From: Candidatus Brocadiales bacterium
Lineage (GTDB): Bacteria; Planctomycetota; Brocadiia; Brocadiales; Bathyanammoxibiaceae
Length of the DNA: 9,232 nt
Direction of reading: 5' to 3'
NCBI GenBank assembly: GCA_030586765.1
Contig: JAUQZZ010000077.1
Span: forward strand, 1-9,232
A model generated the notes under the pieces. It was not told the DNA's origin. It made no database searches and worked only from the letters and a program-made list of their open reading frames with translations. The position numbers and the translations under genes were made by a program. How positions within the stretch are numbered: position 1 is the stretch's first letter; each line of letters starts with the position of its first letter. Positions 1 to 5,203 of the stretch are shown piece after piece.

Positions 1-129
1 GTAACATACTACGCCCTAGACAAAGAATTAGCCACTAGAGTCCATGCCCTGGCCAAACGGCGTGGTGTATCAGCAAATACGCTCTTAAACTTGTGGGTGC
101 AAGAGAAGTTAAAAGGGCGAGAGACTTGA
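1..129 (+). CDS. C-terminal fragment of a ribbon-helix-helix (CopG/BrnA-type antitoxin-like) protein
   Basis: The reading frame is open from the first base of the window and ends in TGA at 127-129, giving 42 residues; the start lies outside. The fragment reads ALDKELATRVHALAKRRGVS followed by ANTLLNLWVQEKLKGRET. This matches the helix-turn-helix end of ribbon-helix-helix DNA-binding proteins of the CopG/BrnA antitoxin kind: helix A ('DKELATRVHALAKRRG'), a short turn with 'VS', then helix B with a conserved Leu/Trp core and 'EKL'. Such proteins usually bind their own operator as dimers and neutralise a partner toxin encoded next to them. Any toxin gene would lie upstream, outside the window, because only a terminator follows. 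Which RHH subfamily this is, and whether it is really an antitoxin, cannot be settled from 42 residues. Confidence 0.7.
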   Translation, partial: VTYYALDKELATRVHALAKRRGVSANTLLNLWVQEKLKGRET

Positions 130-177
130 TTATAGGTGGGTAACGGCGTATTTGCGGTTCGTTGGATGAGAATGTAG

Positions 178-235
178 CGTGGGAGTCATGCCATAGGCGG
201 ATCTGCCTCTGGCGGACTTGTCTCCCACGTTTTTT
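178..235 (+). terminator. Rho-independent terminator with an embedded dispersed repeat
   Basis: CGTGGGAG (178-185) pairs perfectly with CTCCCACG (222-229) and is followed directly by six T (230-235). The 36-base loop is itself a GC-rich dispersed repeat. The position, 49 bp after the stop of the ribbon-helix-helix gene, fits termination of that transcript. The long loop is unusual and suggests that a repeat copy sits inside, or has become, the terminator. Confidence 0.7.
195..220. repeat. Dispersed GC-rich repeat, copy 1 (AGGCGG..GCCTCTGGCG type)
   Basis: AGGCGG-AT-ct-GCCTCTGGCG-gA here matches the sequence at 5162-5187 (AGGCGGgAT-tc-GCCTCTGGCG-aA) with only a few changes. The last ten bases, GGCGGACTTG (211-220), recur exactly at 2051-2060. 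A shorter relative, TCCGCC-tta-GGCGGA, lies at 6900-6914. The motif has internal complementarity (GCC-tct-GGC) and occurs in non-coding DNA, apart from the match at 2051 in the tail of a coding region. Confidence 0.6.
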
Positions 236-250
236 AACGTGCCAGATGTA

Positions 251-270
251 TGGTGCGTCTCGACGCACCA
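251..270. repeat. Perfect 9-bp inverted repeat just before the dehydrogenase start
   Basis: TGGTGCGTC (251-259) and GACGCACCA (262-270) are exact inverted complements separated by two bases. The palindrome ends 15 bp before the ATG at 286. It could be a dimeric-regulator operator, a leader hairpin, or a copy of the GGTGCGTC-type dispersed palindromes seen in many bacterial genomes. No T-run follows, so it is not an intrinsic terminator. Confidence 0.55.
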
Positions 271-285
271 TCTTTGACCAACACA

Positions 286-1311
286 ATGCGAGTAGCGGTG
301 TACTACAATAACAAGGACGTGAGGCTGGAGGAGAGGCCGACTCCGCAAGTTGGCCATGGCGAGATGTTGGTAAAGGTACTGGCCAGCGGCATCTGTGGCA
401 GTGATGTGATGGAATGGTATCGCATTAAAAAGGCGCCCCTGGTGCTGGGCCATGAGATTACCGGAGAGATTGTCAAAGTTGGAGGAGGTGTGGAGCGCTA
501 CAAAATCGGCGATAGGGTCTTTGTCTCCCACCATGTCCCCTGCAATACATGCCGCTACTGCCTGAACGGTTACCATACCGTGTGTGAGACCTTGCACACT
601 ACAAATTTTGACCCAGGGGGGTTTGCTGAATATATCCGTGTGCCACAGCTCAACGTGGACCGTGGTGTATTTATACTACCTGAGGAGGTATCCTTTGAAG
701 AGGGGACCTTTATCGAGCCCCTGGCCTGCGTGGTACGAGGACAAAGACTGGCGCGTATACAGCCGGGGCATTGCGTCCTTGTCATCGGCAGCGGTATCTC
801 TGGACTGCTTCATGTGGCGCTGGCTAGCGCACTGGGGGCCGGGCGGGTAATTGCCTCGGATATCAATGAATATCGCCTGAAGGTGGCGGAGCAATTTGGA
901 GCAGATGCTGTGATAAACGCCAAAGAAGATGTGCCTGTCCGCCTCAAGCAGATTAATGAGAACAGGCTTGCCGATGTCGTCATCGTTTGCGCAGGGGCCC
1001 TTCCTGCCTTTACTCAGGCGCTGAAATCTGTGGACCGCGGAGGCACTGTAGTATTCTTTGCGCCCACAGAACCGGGCGTTAATCTCCCTGTCCCGGTCAA
1101 TGATTTCTGGCGCAACGGGGTAACATTAATGCCTTCCTACGGTGCTGGCCCCTTGGACATCACAGTGGCAATAGAAATAATCCGTGCCCGTAAGGTGCCT
1201 GTAGGGGAAATAATTACGCATCGGTTGGGTCTGGCAGAGACAGGTCTGGGCTTCCAGCTCGTTGCCAAGGCCAATGAGTCTATAAAAGTTATTATAGAGC
1301 CGCAGAGATAA
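286..1311 (+). CDS. Zinc-dependent medium-chain alcohol/polyol dehydrogenase
   Basis: This encodes a 341-residue member of the zinc-containing medium-chain dehydrogenase/reductase (MDR) superfamily, the usual length, which oxidises an alcohol or polyol with NAD(P). The catalytic zinc site is visible as C37 (GICGSD) and the H56-E57 pair in 'GHE', with E-P in the later 'FIEPLACV' stretch. The structural zinc site is complete: C86, C89, C92 and C100. The Rossmann dinucleotide-binding motif GSGISG follows in the second half, then 'ASDIN', whose Asp suggests NAD rather than NADP. The ATG at 286 is preferred because the family N-terminus aligns there; an in-frame ATG at 250 would add 12 residues encoded by a palindrome. 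Neither start has a clear Shine-Dalgarno sequence. The closest general resemblance is to sorbitol/threonine dehydrogenase-like proteins; the substrate cannot be told. It stands alone, with a terminator before it and repeats after it. Confidence 0.93.
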   Translation: MRVAVYYNNKDVRLEERPTPQVGHGEMLVKVLASGICGSDVMEWYRIKKAPLVLGHEITGEIVKVGGGVERYKIGDRVFVSHHVPCNTCRYCLNGYHTVCETLHTTNFDPGGFAEYIRVPQLNVDRGVFILPEEVSFEEGTFIEPLACVVRGQRLARIQPGHCVLVIGSGISGLLHVALASALGAGRVIASDINEYRLKVAEQFGADAVINAKEDVPVRLKQINENRLADVVIVCAGALPAFTQALKSVDRGGTVVFFAPTEPGVNLPVPVNDFWRNGVTLMPSYGAGPLDITVAIEIIRARKVPVGEIITHRLGLAETGLGFQLVAKANESIKVIIEPQR

Positions 1312-1335
1312 GAAGCATTTAGAAGAAATCTCTGC
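1302..1335 (+). other. Stem-loop over the dehydrogenase stop codon
   Basis: GCAGAGAT (1302-1309) pairs exactly with ATCTCTGC (1328-1335) across an 18-base loop; the stem overlaps the TAA at 1309-1311. No T-run follows, so it is not a standard intrinsic terminator, though it could protect the mRNA 3' end. Bases 1322-1342 also resemble 1375-1392 inside the neighbouring inverted repeat (GAAGAA-TCTCT-AAAATGC), so it may be a decayed repeat copy. Confidence 0.4.
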
Positions 1336-1348
1336 AAAATGCCACAAT

Positions 1349-1420
1349 TGTCATTCTGAGGGAGTGAAGCGACCGAAGAATCTCTAAAATGCTAGATTCT
1401 TCGCTTCGCTCAGAATGACA
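1349..1420. repeat. Dispersed inverted repeat of the TGTCATTCTGAG..CTCAGAATGACA type
   Basis: The left arm begins TGTCATTCTGAG (1349-1360) and continues through GTGAAGCGACCGAAGAATCT. The right arm, AGATTCTTCGCTTCG then CTCAGAATGACA (ending at 1420), is its near-perfect complement. The arms can form a stem of about 30 bp with few mismatches around a loop of roughly 10 bases. The sequence core (TCATTCTGAGCGAAGCGAAGAATCT) is a widely dispersed non-coding repeat in many bacterial genomes. No convincing target-site duplication is seen at its edges. It lies in the gap between the dehydrogenase and the phosphoesterase and could serve as a processing or termination structure. Confidence 0.8.
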
Positions 1421-1557
1421 CAGAGTATTGGAGCGACTTTTGCGAGTTCCCATCTAGCGAACTACAGAAAAAAAATATTAGCAGGTATCCTAATAAAGCC
1501 GTATTATGACTTTAATGAAAGATGGATAGGGTGGCAAACCCTGCCGTTCTTACATAA

Positions 1558-1573
1558 GCAGAGCAAGCTCTGC
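1558..1573. other. Short perfect hairpin upstream of the phosphoesterase
   Basis: GCAGAGC (1558-1564), AA, GCTCTGC (1567-1573) is a perfect 7-bp inverted repeat. A wider alternative pairing is GTGGCA (1531-1536) with TGCCAC (1571-1576). It lies 30 bp before the ATG of the phosphoesterase and has no T-run. It could be a leader structure or a repeat remnant. The rest of 1421-1603 shows nothing recognisable. Confidence 0.35.
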
Positions 1574-1603
1574 CACTACAGTTTAATTTTGTGTTGATGG
1601 TGT

Positions 1604-2086
1604 ATGAAAGTAGGTATAATAGCAGACACCCACGATAATCTGCCTATGATAAAGAGGGCCCTGGATATATTCACTGCCCATGGGGTGGGTGCTATCCTTC
1701 ATGCAGGGGATTTTGTGGCACCCTTTGCTTTGAAAGAACTCCTCAAGCCTGGTATCAGGCTTGTAGGGGTCTTTGGCAATAATGATGGGGAAAAGGCGGG
1801 TCTGAAGGAACTCTGTAGAGAGGTACACGAGGCCCCTTATCTCTTTGAGCTTGGTAGTAGGAATATCCTCATAACTCATTATATAGAGAGCGTGAGGGAT
1901 ACGCTGAGAAAGAAGGCGGATATAGTTATATCTGGGCACACCCACGAGCCAGAGATTCAAGAGGGCAAGCCCCTTTGTATAAATCCTGGGGAGTGCGGCG
2001 GCTGGCTCTATGGCAAGCCCTCTGTTGCCATAGTGGATCTATCCACCTCAGGCGGACTTGAGGCCCATGTTATATTCCTCTCATAA
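1604..2086 (+). CDS. YfcE/MJ0936-family metallophosphoesterase (phosphodiesterase)
   Basis: This encodes a 160-residue calcineurin-like phosphoesterase of the YfcE/MJ0936 type, a compact family of two-metal cytosolic phosphodiesterases of about 155-185 residues. All metal-binding motifs are present in order: D8-x-H10 ('ADTHDN'), G35-D36 ('HAGDF'), G58-N-N-D61, H92 ('LITHY') and G111-H112-T-H114 ('ISGHTHEP'). The H92 motif normally continues with Gly ('THG'), and here has Tyr93, a small deviation next to a metal ligand. The ATG at 1604 gives the family's usual start (MKVGIIADTHDN). The ribosome-binding site is poor (GGTG only). The last 20 bases overlap the next gene, which suggests translational coupling with the PEGA lipoprotein. 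The natural substrate is unknown; characterised relatives act on model phosphodiesters. Confidence 0.93.
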   Translation: MKVGIIADTHDNLPMIKRALDIFTAHGVGAILHAGDFVAPFALKELLKPGIRLVGVFGNNDGEKAGLKELCREVHEAPYLFELGSRNILITHYIESVRDTLRKKADIVISGHTHEPEIQEGKPLCINPGECGGWLYGKPSVAIVDLSTSGGLEAHVIFLS

Positions 2087-2567
2087 AGATTTCCTTTGGA
2101 TATGCATCCTTTTTGTCTTAAGTAGCGCGGGTTGTGTCACCAGGGCACTGGTTATAGACACTAACCCCCCGGGGGCGCAGGTGTACGTGGACGACCAGCT
2201 TGTGGGGGAGAGCCCGGTAAGGGTAAAGTTTGTCCACTACGGGGTCCGAAAGATAACCATGGAGAAGAGGGACAAGGAAGGGAAGCTGATTTACGAGAGG
2301 AAGATTGTGTATGCCGATGTCCAGCCCCCCTTCTACCAGAGATTTCCGCTGGATTTCGCTAGTGATGTGGTGATACCAGTGAACATCAAGGACGAGCATG
2401 TCTTGAACTTCCAATTGGAACCCAAGAAGTTTAGGCCTCCAAAGGAGGTCAGGGAGGAGATGGTCAGGGATGCTGAGGAGCTTCGCAAGAGGGCCTTTGA
2501 ACCAGAGGTTACAGTAAAAGGGGGTTTAGAACGTCTTTATGACATCCCGAAAGAACTGAAACCTTGA
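2067..2567 (+). CDS. PEGA-domain lipoprotein
   Basis: This gives 166 residues from the ATG at 2067; a TTG at 2058 would add three. The N-terminus is a lipoprotein signal: a hydrophobic stretch (residues 9-20, FLWICILFVLSS) ending in S20-A21-G22-C23. The -3 residue is Ser rather than the usual Leu, so the lipobox is imperfect. Residues 28-65 form a PEGA domain ('IDTNPPGAQVYVDDQLVGESP'-like core with PPGA, VYVDD and G-SP), a small beta domain found in surface and envelope proteins. The remainder has a charged, probably helical region (PKEVREEMVRDAEELRKRAF). The protein is expected to be anchored in the membrane facing the periplasm. The start overlaps the phosphoesterase end by 20 bp, with a GAGG just upstream. 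The cellular role is unknown. Confidence 0.85.
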   Translation: MLYSSHKDFLWICILFVLSSAGCVTRALVIDTNPPGAQVYVDDQLVGESPVRVKFVHYGVRKITMEKRDKEGKLIYERKIVYADVQPPFYQRFPLDFASDVVIPVNIKDEHVLNFQLEPKKFRPPKEVREEMVRDAEELRKRAFEPEVTVKGGLERLYDIPKELKP

Positions 2568-2621
2568 ATTCTTTATTTAGATATGTTAAAAATGGTTAGA
2601 ATTCTTTAGAAAGGTGTGGCT

Positions 2622-2717
2622 ATGGCTGCAGGTTATCAGGGGAAACAGAAGCACAGATTAAACCGTAAGAAATATATCCTTAAAAGGCGCCAGAGGAAGA
2701 CGAGGGCAAAGAAGTAA
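2622..2717 (+). CDS. Very basic 31-residue small protein, possibly ribosome-associated
   Basis: ATG at 2622 to TAA at 2717 encodes MAAGYQGKQKHRLNRKKYI then LKRRQRKTRAKK. Of 31 residues, 15 are Lys or Arg, with one His and no acidic residue. A good Shine-Dalgarno (AAAGGTG, 2610-2616) stands five bases upstream of the ATG, which is the main sign that it is real. The composition resembles tiny RNA-binding ribosomal proteins such as bTHX or bacterial AURKAIP1/COX24-domain proteins, but I do not recognise a specific family match. It lies 54 bp after the PEGA lipoprotein, preceded by an AT-rich stretch where GAATTCTTTA occurs twice (about 2566 and 2600). It is followed by 97 bp before the selenoprotein. 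It is too short for usual gene callers. Confidence 0.6.
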   Translation: MAAGYQGKQKHRLNRKKYILKRRQRKTRAKK

Positions 2718-2814
2718 TTCTTAGAGGGTCAGCTTCTAGATTTATATCCTCTTAGGGGTCTCTTTTACCTTTTTTCTTTTGTAAGTTTTATAAGAGCAGC
2801 TTGGCAAGGTCAGA

Positions 2815-3549
2815 ATGAAGCCGTGGCTACTCCAGTTTGGCTGTGTCTTTCTGGCCCTTTTGGGCGGTCCTGTGGCCTACTTCCTCCTCCTCCGCAATCC
2901 CTGGGTAAGAAATACGGCCTGGCCCAACCTCCTACTCTTGGCCATAGCCCTTGCCTGGGGTTTTATTCAGTTAAGGCAGGGGCGCACGGCCTGGACCATC
3001 ATTGCCCTAGCACTTACACTGTTAATCTCCATTGGATTTGTTTACATACGTTTTGGCCTTTCCACCCTTCCACCGACTCAGGTTAAGGCTCAGGTGGGCC
3101 TTAAGGCCCTAGACTTTACCTTGCCAGACACCCAGGGAGGGCAGTTTAGCCTCTCTAGCCTTAGGGGAAGGTACAAGGTCATCCTCCTCTTTTTTCGGGG
3201 CGTCTGGTGAGCTGCCTGTAACGCAGAGCTCCAAGGTCTTGGGGCACAGGCATCTCAGATTGAGAAACTAGGGGCCAGGGTAGTAGCCGTAAGTGCTGAT
3301 TCCCCACAGTCCCTCGCATCTTTCAAGAAAAAATTGGGCCTAGATTTCATCCTGCTTTCGGATGATAAGAGGGAGGTTATCTCTCTGTACGGGCTGGTCC
3401 ATCCTAGTGGGAGAGCAGGACAGGACATAGCAAGACCTGCCACCCTTCTCATAGACAAGGAGGGCGTGATTCGCTGGATGCAGATTCCTTCCAATTATAT
3501 GGTCAGGCCCGACCCAGAGGAGGTACTGAGGGAGTTAGGGAAGTTGTAG
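2815..3549 (+). CDS. Membrane-anchored redoxin (AhpC/TSA, Prx-like) selenoprotein, Sec at residue 132
   Basis: Read through the TGA at 3208-3210 as selenocysteine, this is one 244-residue protein ending at TAG 3547-3549. Residues 6-26, 38-53 and 59-78 are hydrophobic and look like three membrane helices. Lys2 and the R54/R57 loop suggest those sides are cytoplasmic, which places the C-terminal domain in the periplasm. Residues 90-244 are a redoxin/Prx-like domain: 'LDFTLPDTQGG' and 'FSLSSLRG', then the active-site strand 'ILLFFRGVW-U132-A-A-C135-NAEL', then 'VVAVSADSP', 'LLSD' and 'RPATLLIDKEGVIRW'. Relatives have Cys at position 132, in a WCxxC arrangement. A SECIS-like hairpin starts at the TGA. 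The start at 2815 has a good Shine-Dalgarno (AAGG, 2806-2809). The expected role is reduction of peroxides or protein disulfides; the electron donor is unknown. A weak promoter (TTTACC..TATAAG, 2764-2794) is possible. The alternative is a nonsense-mutated pseudogene, which the SECIS argues against. Confidence 0.9.
3208..3257 (+). promoter_or_regulatory. Bacterial SECIS element (selenocysteine insertion)
   Basis: The UGA itself begins the stem. UGAG (3208-3211) pairs with CUCA (3254-3257), and GCCUGU (3214-3219) with ACAGGC (3246-3251), with a 2x2 mismatch (CU/AU) between them. After an eight-base 5' bulge (3220-3227) the apical stem GCUCCA (3228-3233) pairs with UGGGGC (3240-3245). It is capped by the loop AGGUCU (3234-3239). 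AGGUCU is the apical loop of the E. coli fdhF SECIS recognised by SelB. Here 23 bases separate UGA from that loop, against 17 in fdhF. The element lies wholly within the coding sequence. Confidence 0.87.
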
Positions 3550-3572
3550 TACCTCTTGTGGCTTTTGTTGGG

Positions 3573-3878
3573 TTAGAAGACAGGAGGAGCGTAGACGGTT
3601 AGGATAAATAGGGGTATATCCCCATCGTTCCGAAGGTAGTGGTGGGTACCCGCTGGGATGGTAATAAGGGTGCCTGCCTCGGCATATCCCTCCTCCTTGC
3701 CCATTTTTACGAAGGCCCTGCCTTCCACGATGTAGATGACCTGGTCTCCTGTATGGACATCGCCTGCCCCAGTATCCTCTCCCACGCCAAGGGTCATTAT
3801 CCCTGCCTGGGAGCGCTGAGTCTGCTGTAGGATGATAAAAAATTTTCCTTTATGCTTGAAGATGTTACTGGTGTCCAT
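3573..3878 (-). CDS. Small single-domain cupin protein
   Basis: This encodes a 101-residue single cupin barrel, typical of small stand-alone cupins. Motif 1 is around residues 40-53 (GDVHTGDQVIYIVEG), with H42 as the likely metal ligand. The second His of the classical HxH is replaced, with G44-D45-Q46 in its place, and E52 can fill the acidic position. Motif 2 is around residues 69-84 (AGTLITIPAGTHHYLRN), with H79 or H80 as ligand. It probably binds a small molecule or a divalent metal; no enzymatic activity can be assigned. It is the last gene of the minus-strand run, starting 29 bp after the Rieske stop. It has no clear Shine-Dalgarno, so translational coupling is possible. It ends 23 bp from the convergent selenoprotein gene, with no obvious terminator between them. 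Confidence 0.88.
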   Translation of the reverse strand: MDTSNIFKHKGKFFIILQQTQRSQAGIMTLGVGEDTGAGDVHTGDQVIYIVEGRAFVKMGKEEGYAEAGTLITIPAGTHHYLRNDGDIPLFILTVYAPPVF

Positions 3879-3907
3879 AATTTTTTATTTTCTTGAATCG
3901 GTTAGGG

Positions 3908-4261
3908 TCATTTTTCGGGGATAGAGATTACTACCATACTGTCTTTTATAGAGCATTCATAAGCAGGTTCGTTTTTCTTCATGAAGGAGGTAAGTTTCCC
4001 TATAAGGGGATACTTTGACACCCAGGCAATGACCTCACCAGTGGTTACATCAAATCTTGTCCCGTGGCAGGGGCAGGTAACAACAGAACCTTCCAGGGTG
4101 CCTTCACTCAGTGAGCAGCCCATATGGGTGCACTTATCTCCTATGGCATAGAATCTCTCGCCCAATCTTGCCACCAATACCCCTTTGCCTTCCACCTCCA
4201 CCCTCTTCATCCCACCTTCTTTTAGTTGAGTGGCGGCAAATAATTCCAGTTTCTTTTGCAT
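3908..4261 (-). CDS. Rieske-type [2Fe-2S] ferredoxin
   Basis: This encodes a 117-residue soluble protein with one Rieske domain. The cluster-binding boxes are intact: C44-T-H46-M-G-C49 and C63-P-C65-H66-G, so C44/C63 and H46/H66 would bind the [2Fe-2S] cluster. The extra C49 and C65 are in the places of the disulfide-forming cysteines seen in bc1/b6f-type Rieske proteins. No signal peptide or membrane helix is present, so it is probably a cytosolic electron carrier or a small dioxygenase-type ferredoxin. Start 4261 is kept because the first residues (FAATQLKEGGMKRVEV) align with the family's first strand. The GAAGGTGGG ahead of Met18 simply encodes Lys-Glu-Gly-Gly. It lies 42 bp after the phosphoribosyltransferase and 29 bp before the cupin, probably in one operon. 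Its redox partner is unknown. Confidence 0.93.
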   Translation of the reverse strand: MQKKLELFAATQLKEGGMKRVEVEGKGVLVARLGERFYAIGDKCTHMGCSLSEGTLEGSVVTCPCHGTRFDVTTGEVIAWVSKYPLIGKLTSFMKKNEPAYECSIKDSMVVISIPEK

Positions 4262-4303
4262 GGGCTTACAGACAAAGAGCTTATGAAAAGGATACCTTCT
4301 TAT

Positions 4304-4948
4304 TTATGATTTATGTGCAGCCGCAAGGCATCCTATAATATCCTTATCCGAGAACTCGCTCCATTCTTCATAGAACATAGCCACTGCAAAGGGTGCCATG
4401 TAAGAGATGTGAAGAATAACCTCTTCATCTGCATTTCCACTGATGAATAAAAGGCCACTGGCTGAAGCCACGGGTGCTGCCGCTACAATTTTATTGGGAT
4501 TCAATTTTTTTACGAATTTTATGGATGCTAGCATGCTTATCCCAGTTGCAATGCCATCGTCCACTATAATAGCCGTTTTGCCGTCAAGCATCTCATATCT
4601 ATCATTGCCTCTATAGACATTAAGCCTTCTCTTCACCTCCTGCATGACCCTTTCAGCCAATGTATTTATCATGGTCTTGGGCAAAGCTAACTGGGAAGTC
4701 AGTTCTTCGTTAAGAACTGTGGTACCGTCATGGGTCACTGCTCCAAAGCCTACTTCAGGGGCCCAGGGCACTGGTATCTTTCTTGCAGCAACTATGTCAA
4801 GCCCGCATTCTAGTTTTGCCGCAACCTCATTTCCTACTATTACCCCACCCCGCGGTATACCAAAGACAACGACGTCTCTATTCTTATACCGCATCAATTC
4901 CTTAGCCAGCCTTTCTCCTGCATCTATGTGATTTCTGAACCTCTTCAT
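4304..4948 (-). CDS. Phosphoribosyltransferase-fold protein (PRTase type I domain)
   Basis: This encodes 214 residues with a type I phosphoribosyltransferase domain. The PRPP-binding loop is clear around residues 126-139 (AIIVDDGIATGISM), with the D130-D131 pair and T135-G136. Upstream are 'VVFGIPRGGVIVGNEVA' (27-43) and 'DIVAARKIPVPWAPEVGFGAV' (51-71), the conserved segments of a group of predicted PRTases sometimes found fused or adjacent to dienelactone-hydrolase or erythromycin-esterase domains. The length is normal for stand-alone members. The substrate base is unknown for this group, so no purine or pyrimidine salvage role should be assumed. It is first in the minus-strand run with the Rieske and cupin genes. 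The ribosome-binding site is weak (GTGAG next to ATG). A poor promoter candidate (TTGCAA, 18 bp, TATTTT) lies at 4995-5024 on the minus strand. Confidence 0.9.
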   Translation of the reverse strand: MKRFRNHIDAGERLAKELMRYKNRDVVVFGIPRGGVIVGNEVAAKLECGLDIVAARKIPVPWAPEVGFGAVTHDGTTVLNEELTSQLALPKTMINTLAERVMQEVKRRLNVYRGNDRYEMLDGKTAIIVDDGIATGISMLASIKFVKKLNPNKIVAAAPVASASGLLFISGNADEEVILHISYMAPFAVAMFYEEWSEFSDKDIIGCLAAAHKS

Positions 4949-5011
4949 CTCACTACCAGACCCTTTATTAGTTTCTTAAGGCCCATCTAATATTAAAATA
5001 CTCTATTATGT

Positions 5012-5190
5012 ATTGCTTTTGCAATAAGGAATGCAGACCCTTGCAAAGGGTTCGCAACCCCTTGCTGGGGTCCTGAGTGGAGGGAAAAACCTGTTGTAGA
5101 GCAAGGTCGGCCAAAGGCAGCCGCCGGAGGCGCCCCTGTGAGCTGCCTCAAGGCCCGCCCCAGGCGGGATTCGCCTCTGGCGAAGAAGAG
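5012..5190. other. Hairpin-dense non-coding region, possible structured RNA
   Basis: No protein gene is supported here. Successive inverted repeats are: ATTGC/GCAAT (5012-5025), ACCCTT/AAGGGT (5037-5051), ACCCC/GGGGT (5057-5071), and a two-tier structure. In that structure GGCC (5109-5112) pairs with GGCC (5152-5155), and GGCAGC (5116-5121) with GCTGCC (5142-5147), around CGCC-gga-GGCG (5122-5132). A dispersed repeat copy follows, then a terminator-like hairpin at 5204-5247. This could be a small RNA ending at that terminator, or a cluster of repeat elements. I tried to match it to SRP RNA, 6S RNA and RNase P RNA and found no diagnostic motif. The strand is undecided. Confidence 0.4.
5162..5187. 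repeat. Dispersed GC-rich repeat, copy 2
   Basis: AGGCGG-gAT-tc-GCCTCTGGCG matches the copy at 195-214 with one inserted base and a few substitutions. The inner part TTCGCC-tct-GGCGAA is a perfect 6-bp hairpin, and CCCGCC-cca-GGCGGG (5154-5168) precedes it. Several compensating differences from copy 1 keep the complementarity, which suggests that the hairpin is the conserved property. Confidence 0.6.
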
Positions 5191-5203
5191 GTACAAAAAA
5201 TAA

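Noticed and set aside
250..285. Start of the dehydrogenase at ATG 250
   Set aside because: It would add 12 residues encoded mostly by a palindrome, with no ribosome-binding site; the family N-terminus aligns at ATG 286.
130..597. 155-residue open frame on the minus strand opposite the dehydrogenase
   Set aside because: It overlaps a clear zinc-dehydrogenase gene and two repeats and has no protein-like motif.
3208..3334. Reading the TGA as a true stop, giving a pseudogene or a truncated membrane protein plus a separate 71-residue gene from ATG 3334
   Set aside because: The TGA coincides with the family's catalytic Cys, the frame downstream keeps all conserved redoxin segments from the first codon after TGA, and a SECIS-type hairpin starts there. 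The ATG at 3334 would begin in mid-domain without a ribosome-binding site.
4201..4215. Rieske protein starting at Met18 because GAAGGTGGG resembles a Shine-Dalgarno
   Set aside because: Residues 1-17 match the first strand of the Rieske domain, and the purine-rich run is simply the coding sequence for Lys-Glu-Gly-Gly.
5030..5200. SRP RNA, 6S RNA or RNase P RNA in the gap before the tRNA
   Set aside because: The GGTCGGCCAAAGGCAGCC stretch only loosely recalls the SRP loop, and no diagnostic conserved core of any of the three RNAs was found.
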